From CAUZIZ01 sp965218775 (GTDB taxonomy: Bacteria; Acidobacteriota; UBA6911; RPQK01; JAJDTT01): a stretch of DNA of 64,000 nt. Where the stretch lies: NCBI GenBank assembly GCA_965218775.1, contig CBDCLS010000005.1:1674001-1738000 (forward strand). Reading direction: 5' to 3'. Below the pieces are notes generated by a model, which had not been told where the DNA came from, made no database searches, and saw only the letters and a list, made by a program, of their open reading frames with translations. Positions 45,687 to 54,553 of the stretch are shown piece by piece; position 1 is the stretch's first letter, and each line of letters opens with the position of its first letter. Both the position numbers and the translations under genes were made by a program.

Positions 45687-47306
45687 ATGACAAACCCTGT
45701 AAGCGTCTGGGTAGTAAGACTTGGATTCCTTCTCGCTCTGTGGGCAAGCTGGATTGTCCTCTACGATGAAGACTCGGCGGCCGCCTTCGGATCGCTGAGT
45801 CTCGACCCAGACAAGCGTTTCGTCAACGAAACCAAGCTGCCGGTCGGCAGGTTGTCCTTCGAGGTCCTCGAGGAAACCACGGGCATCCATCTGCCGTCTC
45901 GGCTCTTCTTCGCCCATGCGGACGGACGCACCGACAAGCCGATCGTCGGGCGCTTCAAGCACATCCTGGTAACCGCGTCGGGACAGGAGATCAAGACGAT
46001 TCCTGTGGGAGACTACGACGTCTACATCAGCCGCGGGACGGAGTACAGCCTCGACCATCAGAAGATCTCGATTACCGAGGGTGAGCTGACTCACTTCACC
46101 TCGACCCTCTCGCGCGCGATCGATACCAGCGGATTCATCTCTTCCGATTTTCATCTACACCTTCAATTCGCCATGCGTGATGGAGCCATAGTGGCGGCAG
46201 CAGAAGGCGTGGACCTGCTCACGGCAACCGATCACAACGTCCTGAAGGACTACGCTCCCTACATCGACCAGTTGAATCTGGGTCGCTTCCTGACCTCGGT
46301 CGTGGGAGCGGAAGTCGATACCGCCTTCGGTCATTACAACAGCTTCCCCATGTCCGTGAATCGATGGGAGGATCGGGAGTTCCGCTATGCCATCCGCACT
46401 CCAGGAGAAATGCTGCGCATGCTGCGCGCCGATCCAGGCGAGGAGATCGTCCAGATCAACCATCCTCGGCGCTGGGAACCCAGTCCCAGGAGCGGCTACT
46501 TCGACGGGCGATTGAATCCCGAGACCTCCGAGGTCGAATATCCCTTCTTCGAGACTGGATTCGATCAGGTCGAGATCTACAACGCGCTGACGGACTCAGA
46601 GAACTTGGGTCCCGAACCGCCGGAAGGCGAGCAGCCAAAGTACGAAGACAAGCACTACGGTCGAACCGACCTGGTCAATCAGAAGCTGAAGGATTGGTAC
46701 AGCCTGCTGAACCGGGGAATCCTAATGACGGGAGTGAGCAACACCGATGCCCACATCTATCCCGAGCACCTGCCGGCGTATCCGCGCAACTATGTCCTCT
46801 CTGACACCGACGATCCCTGGAAGATCGATCCTCTAAAGGTGGTGAATGCACTGAAGCGGCGGGCTTCCACGGCCTCTTGCGGGCCCTTCATCCGATTTAC
46901 GGCCAACGACGGAGCCCAGGTAGGCTCGATCATCAGCGACGATGACAATTCGGTCACGCTGCGCCTGCATGTCCAGGCGGCTCCTTGGATCCCGGTGGAC
47001 CAGGTCGAAGTCATCGCCAACGGCCGAGTCAATGCGAAGTTCACGGTAAAGCCCGACGCGGTCGAGCCAGTGCGTTTCGTTCGAGAGTTGGTCGATAGGC
47101 CCACTCAGGATACGTGGTATCTGGTCATCGTCACCTCGGATCGCAGATGGCCGGAACCATTTACCAACTTCTCATCCTTCTCGTTCACGAATCCAATCCT
47201 GGTGGACGTGGACGGCAACGGGTACTTCGATGCCCCCAACCCCGGCTACGCTGTCAGTCCCGACGAGGCGACTGAAGAGCGAAAAACCGAGAGCAAGACG
47301 GGGTAA
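45687..47306 (+). CDS. Exported CehA/McbA-family metallohydrolase
   Basis: The start ATG at 45687 has GAGGTG upstream and gives a leader (VWVVRLGFLLALWASWIVL). The 539-residue protein has an N-terminal beta domain and a PHP-like catalytic domain: FISSDFHLHLQFA (H-x-H), LLTATDHNV (DH), VVGAEVDTAFGHYN (Glu) and ITHP-like QINHPRRW, plus SNTDAHIY near the end. CehA/McbA proteins are metal-dependent hydrolases with varied substrates. The stop lies 1 bp before a REP-like repeat (47308). Confidence 0.82.
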   Translation: MTNPVSVWVVRLGFLLALWASWIVLYDEDSAAAFGSLSLDPDKRFVNETKLPVGRLSFEVLEETTGIHLPSRLFFAHADGRTDKPIVGRFKHILVTASGQEIKTIPVGDYDVYISRGTEYSLDHQKISITEGELTHFTSTLSRAIDTSGFISSDFHLHLQFAMRDGAIVAAAEGVDLLTATDHNVLKDYAPYIDQLNLGRFLTSVVGAEVDTAFGHYNSFPMSVNRWEDREFRYAIRTPGEMLRMLRADPGEEIVQINHPRRWEPSPRSGYFDGRLNPETSEVEYPFFETGFDQVEIYNALTDSENLGPEPPEGEQPKYEDKHYGRTDLVNQKLKDWYSLLNRGILMTGVSNTDAHIYPEHLPAYPRNYVLSDTDDPWKIDPLKVVNALKRRASTASCGPFIRFTANDGAQVGSIISDDDNSVTLRLHVQAAPWIPVDQVEVIANGRVNAKFTVKPDAVEPVRFVRELVDRPTQDTWYLVIVTSDRRWPEPFTNFSSFSFTNPILVDVDGNGYFDAPNPGYAVSPDEATEERKTESKTG

Positions 47307-47307
47307 T

Positions 47308-47380
47308 CGTGGCGGTGGCGCCGTGCGTCGAACCAGAGGCTCGAAAGAAGGGATACTTCGGCCTGGAGGCCAAGGCTACG
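47308..47380. repeat. REP-like palindrome, copy 1
   Basis: This unit ends CGGCCTGGAGGCCAAGGCTACG and begins TCGTGGCGGTGGCG. A closely similar 85-bp copy in reverse orientation is at 62375, and a partial one at 63834. All three lie next to gene ends. Confidence 0.6.
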
Positions 47381-47432
47381 TCCGGTGCTATATGCTGTTC
47401 TCTGCAGTTGAGGCATTCCAAGAGCCTTTGGA

Positions 47433-47508
47433 GGGCGGTTAGCTCAGCTGGGAGAGCGCCTCCCTTACAAGGAGGAGGTCACAGGTTCGAGCCCTGTACC
47501 GCCCACCA
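47433..47508 (+). tRNA. tRNA-Val (anticodon TAC)
   Basis: Acceptor GGGCGGT pairs with ACCGCCC, followed by A and an encoded CCA. D-stem GCTC/GAGC, anticodon stem CCTCC/GGAGG with loop CTTACAA, and T-stem ACAGG/CCTGT with TTCGAGC fit a cloverleaf. The anticodon TAC reads Val GTA/GTG codons. An integrase remnant begins 15 bp downstream, consistent with the tRNA having served as an integration site. Confidence 0.95.
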
Positions 47509-47522
47509 ATCTTTTCAATGAG

Positions 47523-47920
47523 TTAGGGAGATTCGTTCGAGGCCACTCTTTCGAGTGTGTCGGTTTTTGTGTCAGTTTGGTAGGCAGAATCGAGGGCTTT
47601 GACCGCTCGGAACTTGTGGTTGGGTGAGAGGTGGGCGTAGCGCTCGGTCATTCGCGTGCTGCAATGGCCAAGCAGTTCGGCGATCGTCTTTAGCCCGCAT
47701 TTCTCATCGCCTGTCGTAGCGAGGCGTCGCAAGGGCCGTCCTGGCAAGGCTTGCGACCGAGGCCTCCGCAGTCGTACTTGTACAGTACGTCGAGGAGGCC
47801 GACCGAGCGAAACACAGCCAGGGCGGATGATTGCGGCGACGTAGTAGACCGGCGATGAGAAATGCGGGTTAGGTCCACTCCGGCTATTGCCAAGTGACTG
47901 ACAAAAGTAACCGCGGCAGG
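47523..47920 (-). pseudogene. Tyrosine recombinase (integrase) C-terminal remnant split by a MITE
   Basis: The segment beyond the MITE encodes TFVSHLAIAGVD and the segment before it LKTIAELLGH...MTERYAHLSP, the two parts of the phage-integrase C-terminal motif with the catalytic His and Tyr. Removing the 175-bp MITE and one TTAG joins them as GVDLKTIAELLGH in a single frame. The N-terminal two thirds of the gene are gone. It is a relic of an element integrated at the tRNA-Val. Confidence 0.8.
47694..47868. mobile_element. 175-bp MITE, copy 2 (inside the integrase remnant)
   Basis: It starts CCCGCATTTCTCATCGCC and ends with its complement; TTAG flanks both sides (47690-47693 and 47869-47872). 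The length and core match copies 1 and 3. Confidence 0.88.
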
Positions 47921-47978
47921 TTGAACTTTCATGGTGTGTCTCGACAGAGTGTAGGCGGGGCTATTGAGGGTGTTTTCC

Positions 47979-49361
47979 ATGATTTCAGGACGGCGGCTTA
48001 AGAAAAGTCTGGTGCAGCTTTTCCTGACCCTGTGGGCAGGATCGTACCTGGCCGGGGCGGATCACTCTTATGTGGTGCTCGTCTCGATAGACGGTTTCGC
48101 AGCCTATCATCTGGAAAATGAGAAGTTGGAGTTGCCCAACATTCGTGCACTGGCCAGCGAAGGTGTCTGGGCCGAGAGTGGAGAGACGGTGTTTCCCAGT
48201 GTCACACATCCCTCCCACGCTACCATCATCACGGGTGTTTCACCCCGGATTCACGGTGTGATCGGCAACACCCTACGAAACCGGGAGACAGGCCAGTCTT
48301 TTAACATCACGGAAAAATCCCACGAAGTGATCGAGGTCTCGACGCTCTTTGACGCGGCCAAACGCAGAGGGCTGACCACGGCAGCCATGTTTTGGCCCGA
48401 AACCAAGGGTGACCCGTCGGTCGATTTCAACATCATTCATGAGCACCAGCCGCCGCGCTATGATGAGAGGGGTCAGCTGGATTCTATTATCGCCGGTCCC
48501 GAGCTTCTGGCCGAGATTCGTGCCGCCGATGTCCCGATCGACCTGTACTTCAAGTGGTATCCCGAGTTTGCTCTGAAAGGAGCACGCGATGTGATTCTGG
48601 CCCAGGCCACGAGTCACCTGATCCGCACGCACAAGCCCCAGCTGGTGGCCACGCTGATTTCCGCAACCGACGCTAATCAGCACCGATATGGCTCCGCACA
48701 CTACCTGTCGGAGGCGTCGCTGACCATGGCAGATCACTGTGTGGGCTTGCTGAGAGCGGCGGCACGTGCAGCAGGTATTGCCGAGAGGACAACTTTTATC
48801 ATTACGGCCGATCACGGTTTTCACAGTGTTGGACATGAAGTAAACCTTCATCCCTTGCTTTCCCAGGCAGGGCTCGAGGGGAAGGTGGCGCTGCACCCCA
48901 GTGGATGGACGATGTATGTTGAGCTTACCGAAGATTTTCTGGAGGATCGCGATCAGCCTCGATTGGAGAAGTTGATGCAGTCCGCTCTGCACTTGGAGGG
49001 GGTTTCCAGGATCGTCAGACCGGAGGGGTTTCATGCTCTGGGTACGCGGCGGTACGAAGAGGATCCCCACGTTGCGGGGCACTACATGATCATCGCTGAT
49101 ATTGATACACATCTGGTTTCGGACACCTCGAGTTCCTCCAGCGCACGACGTCGGAAGAAAAGAGACTCACACGGGCACGGCTATTTGCCCAGCCATCCCA
49201 GAATGTACCCGGTCTTCGTCATTTCCGGACATGGGGTCAGGCGTGGGAAGAGAATTGGGCACGTCCGAAACCATGACATCGCACCCACGATTGCGCACTT
49301 GCTGGGTCTGGAACTGGAAAACGTGGAAGGTCGAGTCTTGAGGGAGGCCCTCTTGAAGTAG
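47979..49361 (+). CDS. Exported NPP-type nucleotide pyrophosphatase/phosphodiesterase
   Basis: The start ATG at 47979 has GAGGGTG upstream and gives the leader KKSLVQLFLTLWAGSYLAGADH. The 460-residue enzyme belongs to the alkaline-phosphatase superfamily: the Asp of LVSIDGF, nucleophile Thr in FPSVTHPSHATIITG, ATDANQHRYG, ITADHGFHSVGHE and the last His in HGHGYLPSHP. These are the six zinc ligands plus nucleophile of NPPs. It hydrolyses phosphodiester or pyrophosphate bonds outside the cytoplasm. Confidence 0.88.
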   Translation: MISGRRLKKSLVQLFLTLWAGSYLAGADHSYVVLVSIDGFAAYHLENEKLELPNIRALASEGVWAESGETVFPSVTHPSHATIITGVSPRIHGVIGNTLRNRETGQSFNITEKSHEVIEVSTLFDAAKRRGLTTAAMFWPETKGDPSVDFNIIHEHQPPRYDERGQLDSIIAGPELLAEIRAADVPIDLYFKWYPEFALKGARDVILAQATSHLIRTHKPQLVATLISATDANQHRYGSAHYLSEASLTMADHCVGLLRAAARAAGIAERTTFIITADHGFHSVGHEVNLHPLLSQAGLEGKVALHPSGWTMYVELTEDFLEDRDQPRLEKLMQSALHLEGVSRIVRPEGFHALGTRRYEEDPHVAGHYMIIADIDTHLVSDTSSSSSARRRKKRDSHGHGYLPSHPRMYPVFVISGHGVRRGKRIGHVRNHDIAPTIAHLLGLELENVEGRVLREALLK

Positions 49362-49851
49362 AGTGGGCTGAAATCTTTCCTAATGATTCGGTTTTCTGGT
49401 TGGAGGAAAACCCACAGTGGGAGACATTTGGGAGACAGTGTGATGCGGAGTCGATTGCGCCGCCCAGCTGTGATTGGGAAAGCTCTCGACGATGTATTGT
49501 GAATCGGATTTGAATTTCTTGGCGATGTACCCGCTACTCACTCGTCCCCTGACCACCCGTGTCGGTCCGATCCGATTCTAGAACAAGCGCAGGTTTTCGA
49601 TCTTTATCAAGGCGGTAGGTGAAGCGGTTCAGAAAACTTTGACCTAACCCGCATTTCTCATCGCCGGTCTACTACGTCGCCGCAATCATCCGCCCTGGCT
49701 GTGTTTCGCTCGGTCGGCCTCCTCGACGTACTGTACAAGTACGACTGCGGAGGCCTCGGTCGCAAGCCTTGCCAGGACGGCCCTTGCGACGCCTCGCTAC
49801 GACAGGCGATGAGAAATGCGGGCTAAGAGTCCGTCGATTCCTACGCCCGGT
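49362..49851. other. Intergenic stretch with MITE copy 3
   Basis: No gene can be supported here. The only structured feature is the MITE at 49648-49822. Confidence 0.5.
49648..49822. mobile_element. 175-bp MITE, copy 3
   Basis: It lies opposite in orientation to copies 1 and 2. The ends are CCCGCATTTCTCATCGCC and its complement. CTAA flanks both sides (49644-49647 and 49823-49826). Confidence 0.88.
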
Positions 49852-50415
49852 TCATCCAAAATGACCCCCTGAACGTTCCGGGCTTCCCTGCCATATACGG
49901 ACATACGTCTCCAGTGTGTCCTCGACCGATTCGGACTCTTTGGCCTCCAGTTGTTGTGTGAGGTTAGATCCTCCAGCTGGCGTTCGTCCCAACTCCGCGC
50001 CTTCAAACTCTTCCTGGGAGCACTGCCGGGTAGGATAGTTGCCCCCTTCAACCGTGTGCAGAGTGATGGTCAGAGCCGAGCGAGTGTTGGCCGTCTCAGT
50101 TACAGAAAACCGGTCACCCCTAGAGTACTCGTACTCACCGGAATCACTACCGTAGCGCACAAGAATATAGTATTCACCAGCAGCAACCGTAACTGTTCCT
50201 GTCTGCCCACCAGGGACCTCGACTGCCAGAGGTGTAGGACCTATTAGTTTGACTAGAGCCCACTTGGCTGATTGGTTCTCAAAAGTTACAGTATTCTTGC
50301 TTTGACTGAGAGCTGGCAGGCAATTCGTGGCTAAAAGGCCAAGCACTGCGGCTGACGTGATGAGGCTGTAGCCGAATTGGGCTTTGCAGATGTCCTTCGC
50401 CCATATCATTGTCAT
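49852..50415 (-). CDS. Exported protein of unknown function
   Basis: The 187-residue protein begins with a long leader (YSLITSAAVLGLLATNCLPALSQ) and a beta-rich domain: NTVTFENQSAKWALVKLIG, VPGGQTGTVTVAAGEYYILVRYG, and TITLHTVEGGNYPT. The pattern looks like a conserved exported domain found in environmental bacteria, but I do not know a name. The C-terminal 50 residues are polar and low-complexity. It is isolated, next to MITE copy 3. Confidence 0.6.
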   Translation of the reverse strand: MTMIWAKDICKAQFGYSLITSAAVLGLLATNCLPALSQSKNTVTFENQSAKWALVKLIGPTPLAVEVPGGQTGTVTVAAGEYYILVRYGSDSGEYEYSRGDRFSVTETANTRSALTITLHTVEGGNYPTRQCSQEEFEGAELGRTPAGGSNLTQQLEAKESESVEDTLETYVRIWQGSPERSGGHFG

Positions 50416-50777
50416 CTTCTACCCTCTCCCAGCCTCACCAATAGTTCCATCTGGAATCTCGCCGAATGGTCCTGTCTCGTTTAAATTGGGAAAAATAGTA
50501 GGAGTTCGGTCTGATTCTCGCTTGATAGTCGTTTCTCAAGAGAGTACCACTCTCAATCCCTAGCGAGTAGTGATCCGTTCCGAGCGCTTGCTAACTGGAC
50601 TGGGAAATCAGAAAGAATACAACCTAGCGGATTGGCTCCCGGTTGTTTGGGCACTGCTCACCGATCCCTACAATCACCCCATGGTCTGCGAAGCGGCCAC
50701 CTCTTCGAGTTCCAGGGATCCCGGGAAAACAACATCGTCTGGGCCGCAGCTTCATCCCAATGTTTTGCAAACCATCG
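50416..50777. other. Intergenic stretch, no gene seen
   Basis: Frames here are antisense or short and none has a leader or family motif. Confidence 0.45.
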
Positions 50778-51971
50778 TCAGCGCGGTGTCACCGGCAGCG
50801 TGGCAAACTGCCCGGGGCGGGTTTGTATCACTGTCGCTGCGATTCGACCGGAGCTGGTCACTTTCAGAATCCCTTCGAATGCGGAGAAATCGACGGGCTG
50901 GTTCCAGTCAAACTGAGTTACGAAGAGTGCCAAGTGCCCCATCATCGGCAGCGTGACCTCAGTCGTCGTCAATCTGCCGCCCTCGGAATCGCAGAGCTGG
51001 AGTTCCAGCGTCACCTCTTGGCCCTCGATGTTGACCGCGGCTACTCCCGTATCGACTCCCGTGGCCACATTAGCCTCCATCGGAGCGCTAAAGCCCTCTT
51101 CGAGGACAGCGCTTTTTCCTACTCCCGCCAAACCGACGCTTCCACCAAAGAGGATGACCCCGGACAAGGGCCGGTCGGACTCGACGAGGACGGACCCGGC
51201 CTGCAGGGGACCTCGGCCGTCGGTCTGGAAAGTAACAAGTCCGCCGGCCGGGATCGAGGTTTCCAGAAGTCCAGCAACGACTTCTCCATTTAAATCTACC
51301 GAGAGCGGCCCGCCGTCGTCGTCCTTGAGCCGAATCGTGACCATGCTGTCTGCCGTTGGATCCAGTGCGGTCAACACGATCTTGCTGACCAATCCGTCGC
51401 CGTCGCCGAACTGGGCAAAGTACAGAGGTTCAGCTCGAGGTTCAAACTCCACGATTGGAAAGGGCCCCAGACGCTCAAAACCCTGCTCGCCCTCGTTTGC
51501 CAGATCGTTCCACTCGGCCGTGGTGACTACACACTCGCCATCCTCGCAGGCTACTTCCCAGCGAATAGCCGCAAAGTCTTCTCCGGATCCGAAATCATTC
51601 GGTTCGCCCTCCGCCCAGTCCGTGAACGCTACTGACTCTCCCGTGACCCACTGGAAGGTGCCCTCGACCTGTTGATCAGAGATGCCCATCCAATAGTTGA
51701 CACTGACCGGTTCCGACAGGGGCAGTAGAGAGGATTCTATGAACTCCGCCTCGGCTTCGCTGGTGATGGTTACGAGGTGCCCCGCCATGCCTTTGAAGCC
51801 GAGTCGGTCGGCGACATCGTTCGCCTCCGTCCAGTCTCCGCTCAAAGAGACAATCTGGTAGTAATGCCCATTGCCGCCGTCGGACACTGCCCAGAGAATC
51901 GGATCCGAACCTAAGGCGAATTCCGCCGCCAGACTCAAGAGGGCCGAAAAGAGCCAAGGATAGGACTTCAT
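50778..51971 (-). CDS. Secreted protein with C-type lectin-like domain
   Basis: The start ATG at 51971 (GGGGG about 10 bp upstream) gives a signal peptide (SYPWLFSALLSLAAEFALGS). A C-type lectin fold follows: GHYYQIVSLSGDWTEANDVA, LVTITSEAEAEFI, YWMGISD, then the carbohydrate/calcium motif EPNDFGSGEDF and WND. The second half (about residues 180-397) is beta-rich and probably a binding or attachment domain. Presence of EPN suggests mannose-type binding, which is inference. Confidence 0.78.
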   Translation of the reverse strand: MKSYPWLFSALLSLAAEFALGSDPILWAVSDGGNGHYYQIVSLSGDWTEANDVADRLGFKGMAGHLVTITSEAEAEFIESSLLPLSEPVSVNYWMGISDQQVEGTFQWVTGESVAFTDWAEGEPNDFGSGEDFAAIRWEVACEDGECVVTTAEWNDLANEGEQGFERLGPFPIVEFEPRAEPLYFAQFGDGDGLVSKIVLTALDPTADSMVTIRLKDDDGGPLSVDLNGEVVAGLLETSIPAGGLVTFQTDGRGPLQAGSVLVESDRPLSGVILFGGSVGLAGVGKSAVLEEGFSAPMEANVATGVDTGVAAVNIEGQEVTLELQLCDSEGGRLTTTEVTLPMMGHLALFVTQFDWNQPVDFSAFEGILKVTSSGRIAATVIQTRPGQFATLPVTPR

Positions 51972-52059
51972 GGTTTGCATCCCCCTTTCTTTGCAGCCAT
52001 TCTACTGCACCCGTAAAGTTCTGGAGAACGATACACGGCTAATAAAGAGCACCGGATCT

Positions 52060-52198
52060 GTTTATCCATGAGAACCCAGGGCCTGCTGATATGGCGTTTT
52101 TGCGAGGTTTCTTGGTCCAGCACCGGTAACACTTTGCCCGTGCCCCATTGGCCGATCTTCTCGGTGATCTTGTAGTGCGAAATGGCTTGGCCTATCAA
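52060..52198 (-). pseudogene. Serine/threonine protein kinase, N-terminal fragment
   Basis: The frame starts MIGQAISHYKITEKIGQ, the usual start of many bacterial Ser/Thr kinases in acidobacteria, but the glycine loop is damaged (WGTGKVLPVLDQ) and no VAIK lysine or catalytic loop follows before the frame ends. It is a decayed fragment just upstream of the lectin gene. Confidence 0.55.
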
Positions 52199-52726
52199 CG
52201 AGCCTCCAGAATTACAGGGGAGCCTATCTACTGCAAGCAGAATTTTGTGTGAGCTAATACTCGCGATAGAGGTATCCTCAGTACACTGGATGTGAGCTCA
52301 TCGTTGATTGTGCCGGCAAGGCACCCCAGAAGGCAAGGCATGAGACCTCCAAAGAGAGGAAGTGTCTCCCTACTTACATTTCTAGTGATTGGAGTGATGT
52401 TGCCTGCGGGCTTTCCTGCGGGTACTGCGGGACGATCGAGTGACGGGATCCCGGCTAACTCGACCGGTCTGAACATCGTGATGGGGGGCGGCTACTACAT
52501 AAAGAGCCTTCATCCGCCCGACATGGATCAAAGGACGGTAGAGGAATTGACGCAGTGCTGACCTTCGCACCTGATCTGTCTCCCCTTTTTCGGTATTAAA
52601 GCTTCCGGTAGCCTCGCGACGTTATAGGGGTGAGCGATTCTGCCTCCAAATCAGTAGGGCACTTCCCCGAGGCCGAACCGGATAGTCCCACTTTGGAGGC
52701 CGTATTCCCGTCGCTTCTTTGCTAAG
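52199..52726. other. Intergenic stretch with one weak small frame
   Basis: It contains CAGTACACTGGATG, a variant of the motif in the 2910 fold-back, and the candidate small exported protein at 52340. Nothing else is supported. Confidence 0.4.
52340..52561 (+). CDS. Possible small exported protein
   Basis: From ATG 52340 (AAGGCAAGG upstream) a 73-residue frame shows a leader-like start (SVSLLTFLVIGVMLPAGFPAG) and a polar tail. No family is recognised, and the frame may be a fragment of a longer gene. Confidence 0.35.
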   Translation: MRPPKRGSVSLLTFLVIGVMLPAGFPAGTAGRSSDGIPANSTGLNIVMGGGYYIKSLHPPDMDQRTVEELTQC

Positions 52727-52927
52727 ATGGGTAAAGCAATGATGTTCAAAGTGGTGACGAAGCACCCCCTGAGGGATCCACTTTCATTTCGCAGAGACCT
52801 GACCCATTGGCTCAATAAGGAGCCTGATGAGCGCATAGCAGCCGTGGAATCCCTTCGGAGGCAGCTCTATGGAACCTCAGCCAGACTTCAGAGAACTGCT
52901 TCGGTTGTTCGAAGAACACGACGTTGA
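52727..52927 (+). CDS. Small partner protein of a nucleotidyltransferase module
   Basis: The 66 residues include FRRDLTHWLNKEPDERIAAVESLRRQLYG and ARLQRTASVVRR, a pattern seen in small proteins encoded just before minimal nucleotidyltransferases. The frame overlaps the nucleotidyltransferase start by 59 bp, which implies coupled expression. It may be the antitoxin half or DNA-binding half of a toxin-antitoxin-like pair; this is inference. Confidence 0.55.
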   Translation: MGKAMMFKVVTKHPLRDPLSFRRDLTHWLNKEPDERIAAVESLRRQLYGTSARLQRTASVVRRTRR

Positions 52928-53369
52928 ATACCTGGTCGTAGGGGCCTATGCGCTTGCGTTCCACGGAGTCCCACGGGCTACAGGGGACTTGGACATCCTG
53001 ATCAGAGCCGATGTATCGAATGCTCAGGCTGTCCTGTCGGCCCTGGATGCAATGGGCTTTTCTGGGTTGGGTCTTTCCAGAGAAGATTTCATACAACCCA
53101 ACCAGGTGATTCAGCTGGGCCTGCCTCCCGTTCGAGTCGACATCCTAACGTCGTTGAGCGGGGTCTCCTGGGAAGAGGCTATCGCTGGTAGACAGAAGGG
53201 GAAATACGGGGACCTTGCAGTTCTTTTCCTCGGTCGAAACGAGTTGCTGAAGAACAAACGTGCGGTTGGCCGCAAGCAGGATCTGGCAGACTTGGAAGCA
53301 CTAGGGGAAGAATACGACCCGACCCATGATGATGACCCCAATTCCGAAGAACGCAGTAAGAAAGCATGA
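52869..53369 (+). CDS. Minimal nucleotidyltransferase-like protein
   Basis: The 166-residue protein starts MEPQPDFRELLRLFEEHDVEYLVVGAYALAFHG and has the GDLDILI catalytic segment of polymerase-beta-type nucleotidyltransferases, then VRVDILTSLSGVSWEEA and NELLKNKRAVGRKQDLADLEAL. Relatives are the MNT/AbiEii-like toxins or antitoxins, which transfer nucleotides to proteins or tRNA. Its start overlaps the small frame upstream and its stop overlaps the M20 peptidase start (ATGA). Confidence 0.72.
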   Translation: MEPQPDFRELLRLFEEHDVEYLVVGAYALAFHGVPRATGDLDILIRADVSNAQAVLSALDAMGFSGLGLSREDFIQPNQVIQLGLPPVRVDILTSLSGVSWEEAIAGRQKGKYGDLAVLFLGRNELLKNKRAVGRKQDLADLEALGEEYDPTHDDDPNSEERSKKA

Positions 53370-54538
53370 AACTTACACCTGAGATTGTTGAAAGATTGAG
53401 AGGAGCGGTTCAAGCTGAGCGCGTCCGGGACATGGCCGTTAACCTGATTGAGGTACCCAGTCCCACCGGGGAGGCAGGAGCCGTTGGCGACCGTCTCTCG
53501 GAGCTGCTCGGGGGAGCTGGATTTGAGGTGGAACGCCCCGAGTCCTCCTGGGCCCCAGCGCCCGCCGTGGTGACCCGTTACCAGGCTCCGAGTCCGGGAA
53601 GGATCCTACAGTTCAACGCCCACATGGACGTAGTCCACCTCCCCTATACCCCCCCAAGCATCGAGGGCGGGATCCTCCGCGGGAGCGGATGCTCCGACAT
53701 GAAGGGCGGCCTGGCTGCAATGTGTGAGGCCCTCATCGTCCTGAAGGAGACGGGGATCCTTGAGACCGGAGGCATTCTGCTGACGGCCCACGATCTGCAC
53801 GAGACGCCCTGGGGCGATGGACGCCAGCTGCAGGCCCTGATCCGGGACGGTTACGTCGGGGACGGGGTGCTGCTGCCCGAGTACACCTACGACCGGGTGC
53901 CTGTGGTGGGTCGTGGAATGTCCCGAATCGAGGTAACGATTACCCGCGAGGGGATCCCGGTGCACGAGGTGATGGGAGGGATCGATCAACCCAGTGTCAT
54001 CGCGGCCGGGGCGGAACTGGTCCAGCGCCTGGGGGCCCTGGATCAACGGATCTCAGTGCAAACCCACCCACTCGCAGGTCGGGAGAGTCTGTTCATCGGA
54101 AAGATCAGCTCGGGCGAGATCTTCAATCAATCGCCGATACAATTTCAGCTTTCGGGGACCCGCCGATGGATCCCGGGGACGTCCTGGACGGACGTCGAGC
54201 GGGAGTTCTACGAGGTGGTGAACCAGGGTGAACGCGAGGCGGGGATTGAGGTGAAGGGTGAGATCGAGTACATCAAGGATGCCTTCGAGCTCGACCCCGA
54301 AACACCCCTGGTGGAGGCCTTTCAATGCGCCCACCAGACGGTGACGGGCAGCCCTCTTCCTCAGGGACCGAAGCCATTCGTCGACGATGGCAACACCTTT
54401 CTGGAGGAGAGCGGAATCCCGGCTATCACCCACGGTCCCAACGCCACCGGGGCACACACCGTCAACGAGGCGGTCCCGCTGGAGGAATTGAACCGGGTCG
54501 CGCTGGTCTACGCCTGCACGGCCGTCGCCTTTTGCTGA
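53366..54538 (+). CDS. M20 family metallopeptidase/deacylase
   Basis: The 390-residue enzyme has the M20 metal site: FNAHMDVV (His and Asp), GSGCSDMKGGLAA (bridging Asp), LTAHDLHETPWGDG where family members usually have a Glu pair, and the final His in THGPNATGAHTVNE. It hydrolyses N-acylated amino acids or dipeptides. The DEE-like motif is altered to HETP, so its exact activity may differ. The start overlaps the nucleotidyltransferase stop. Confidence 0.82.
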   Translation: MKLTPEIVERLRGAVQAERVRDMAVNLIEVPSPTGEAGAVGDRLSELLGGAGFEVERPESSWAPAPAVVTRYQAPSPGRILQFNAHMDVVHLPYTPPSIEGGILRGSGCSDMKGGLAAMCEALIVLKETGILETGGILLTAHDLHETPWGDGRQLQALIRDGYVGDGVLLPEYTYDRVPVVGRGMSRIEVTITREGIPVHEVMGGIDQPSVIAAGAELVQRLGALDQRISVQTHPLAGRESLFIGKISSGEIFNQSPIQFQLSGTRRWIPGTSWTDVEREFYEVVNQGEREAGIEVKGEIEYIKDAFELDPETPLVEAFQCAHQTVTGSPLPQGPKPFVDDGNTFLEESGIPAITHGPNATGAHTVNEAVPLEELNRVALVYACTAVAFC

Positions 54539-54553
54539 AGGGAGTCTACCGAT

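Noticed and set aside
47433..49361. Intact genomic island at tRNA-Val
   Set aside because: Only a C-terminal integrase fragment remains and no direct repeat of the tRNA 3' end is visible nearby.
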